Below are positions 63,896 to 64,000 of a DNA stretch of 64,000 bases, in pieces (the stretch's first letter is position 1; the number at the start of each line of letters is the position of its first letter). The notes beneath the pieces were generated by a model. The model did not search any database, was not told the DNA's origin, and worked only from the letters and a program-made list of their open reading frames with translations. A program made the translations under genes and the position numbers. The DNA comes from an uncultured Serinicoccus sp. (lineage in GTDB: Bacteria > Actinomycetota > Actinomycetes > Actinomycetales > Dermatophilaceae): NCBI RefSeq assembly GCF_947500995.1, contig NZ_CANMUA010000004.1, forward strand, positions 248,001 to 312,000, written 5' to 3'.

Positions 63896-64000
63896 ATGGA
63901 GGGCACGCGGGGAGCCACGGTCTCGGGGCGCGGTATGCGCTGGGCCCGCGCCGTCCTCGTCTCCCTCCTCACCGTCCTCGTCGCGGTCGTCGCGCACGTG
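63896..64000 (+). CDS. hypothetical membrane or exported protein, partial
   Basis: The first 35 residues of a gene cut by the window edge. A basic start (EGTRGATVSGRGMRWARA) is followed by a hydrophobic stretch VLVSLLTVLVAVVAHV, an amino-terminal membrane helix or signal. TAGCGT ends seven bases before ATG 63896, matching the leaderless pattern seen elsewhere. The function cannot be told. Confidence 0.6.
   Translation, partial: MEGTRGATVSGRGMRWARAVLVSLLTVLVAVVAHV

Overview
The window is about 72% G+C and carries the standard actinobacterial blocks der-sufE-sseA-cmk-rluB-scpB-scpA-parA-xerD, relA-apt-secF-secD-yajC-ruvBAC-yebC, pdxST and HIT-thrS. Many genes look leaderless: TANNNT followed 6-7 bases later by ATG or GTG. 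Together these point to a high-GC actinobacterium, most likely of the Micrococcales (Intrasporangiaceae/Ornithinimicrobiaceae-like). That placement is inferred from gene content and was not tested by a search.

Layout. (1) 1-14 kb is an accessory catabolic and osmolyte region. It holds an FAD/Fe-S dehydrogenase, a racemase-like protein, a GntR regulator, an aldehyde dehydrogenase, a class III aminotransferase and a BCCT transporter, with the same ATTGT-N2-ACAAT-type palindrome before every transcription unit. A choline-O-sulfate module follows (choline sulfatase, formylglycine-generating enzyme, second BCCT carrier), then glutamate decarboxylase. (2) 14-23 kb holds tRNA-Pro and the conserved der-to-xerD block (GTPase, sulfur transfer, CMP kinase, rRNA pseudouridylation, condensin kleisin, ParA, recombinase). 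(3) 23-33 kb holds a complete histidine operon in the order hisR-hisG-D-C-B-H-A-F-IE, all eight enzyme genes joined by 4-base overlaps, with a cyclophilin and hisS beside it. Its gene order, fused HisB and HisIE, and TrpR-like regulator match gammaproteobacteria (Xanthomonadales) rather than actinobacteria. (4) 33-48 kb holds alarmone metabolism (small synthetase, RelA), an MBL hydrolase, a DUF349 protein, an M18 aminopeptidase, apt, protein export (secDF, yajC), Holliday-junction processing (ruvABC) and yebC. (5) 48-57 kb holds a secreted SpoIID/CWB2 wall protein, vitamin B6 synthesis (pdxST), a HIT hydrolase, a broken ATP-grasp gene, an F420-type oxidoreductase and thrS. (6) 57-64 kb holds an aldolase-nitrilase-TRAP operon controlled by a second GntR regulator. 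Two of its genes are frameshifted. A NUDIX hydrolase, a DoxX protein and the start of a membrane protein follow.

How the genes work together. The first region looks like a self-contained regulon for importing a betaine or amino compound, transaminating it, oxidising the semialdehyde and feeding a hydroxyacid to respiration. The choline sulfatase lies beside the maturase that would activate its catalytic cysteine. The histidine block supplies all eight enzyme genes for the pathway plus a likely repressor, and histidyl-tRNA synthetase is only 0.8 kb away. The last operon pairs TRAP uptake with amide hydrolysis and aldol cleavage.

The strongest candidates for something undescribed are the three-palindrome GntR regulon, the apparently transferred histidine block, a 22-base tandem-repeat family at two intergenic sites, an intergenic inverted repeat at 37.9 kb, and the frequent word GGTATGCC. 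No intergenic gap exceeds 300 bases. Family assignments come from motifs and remembered homologues; no database was searched.
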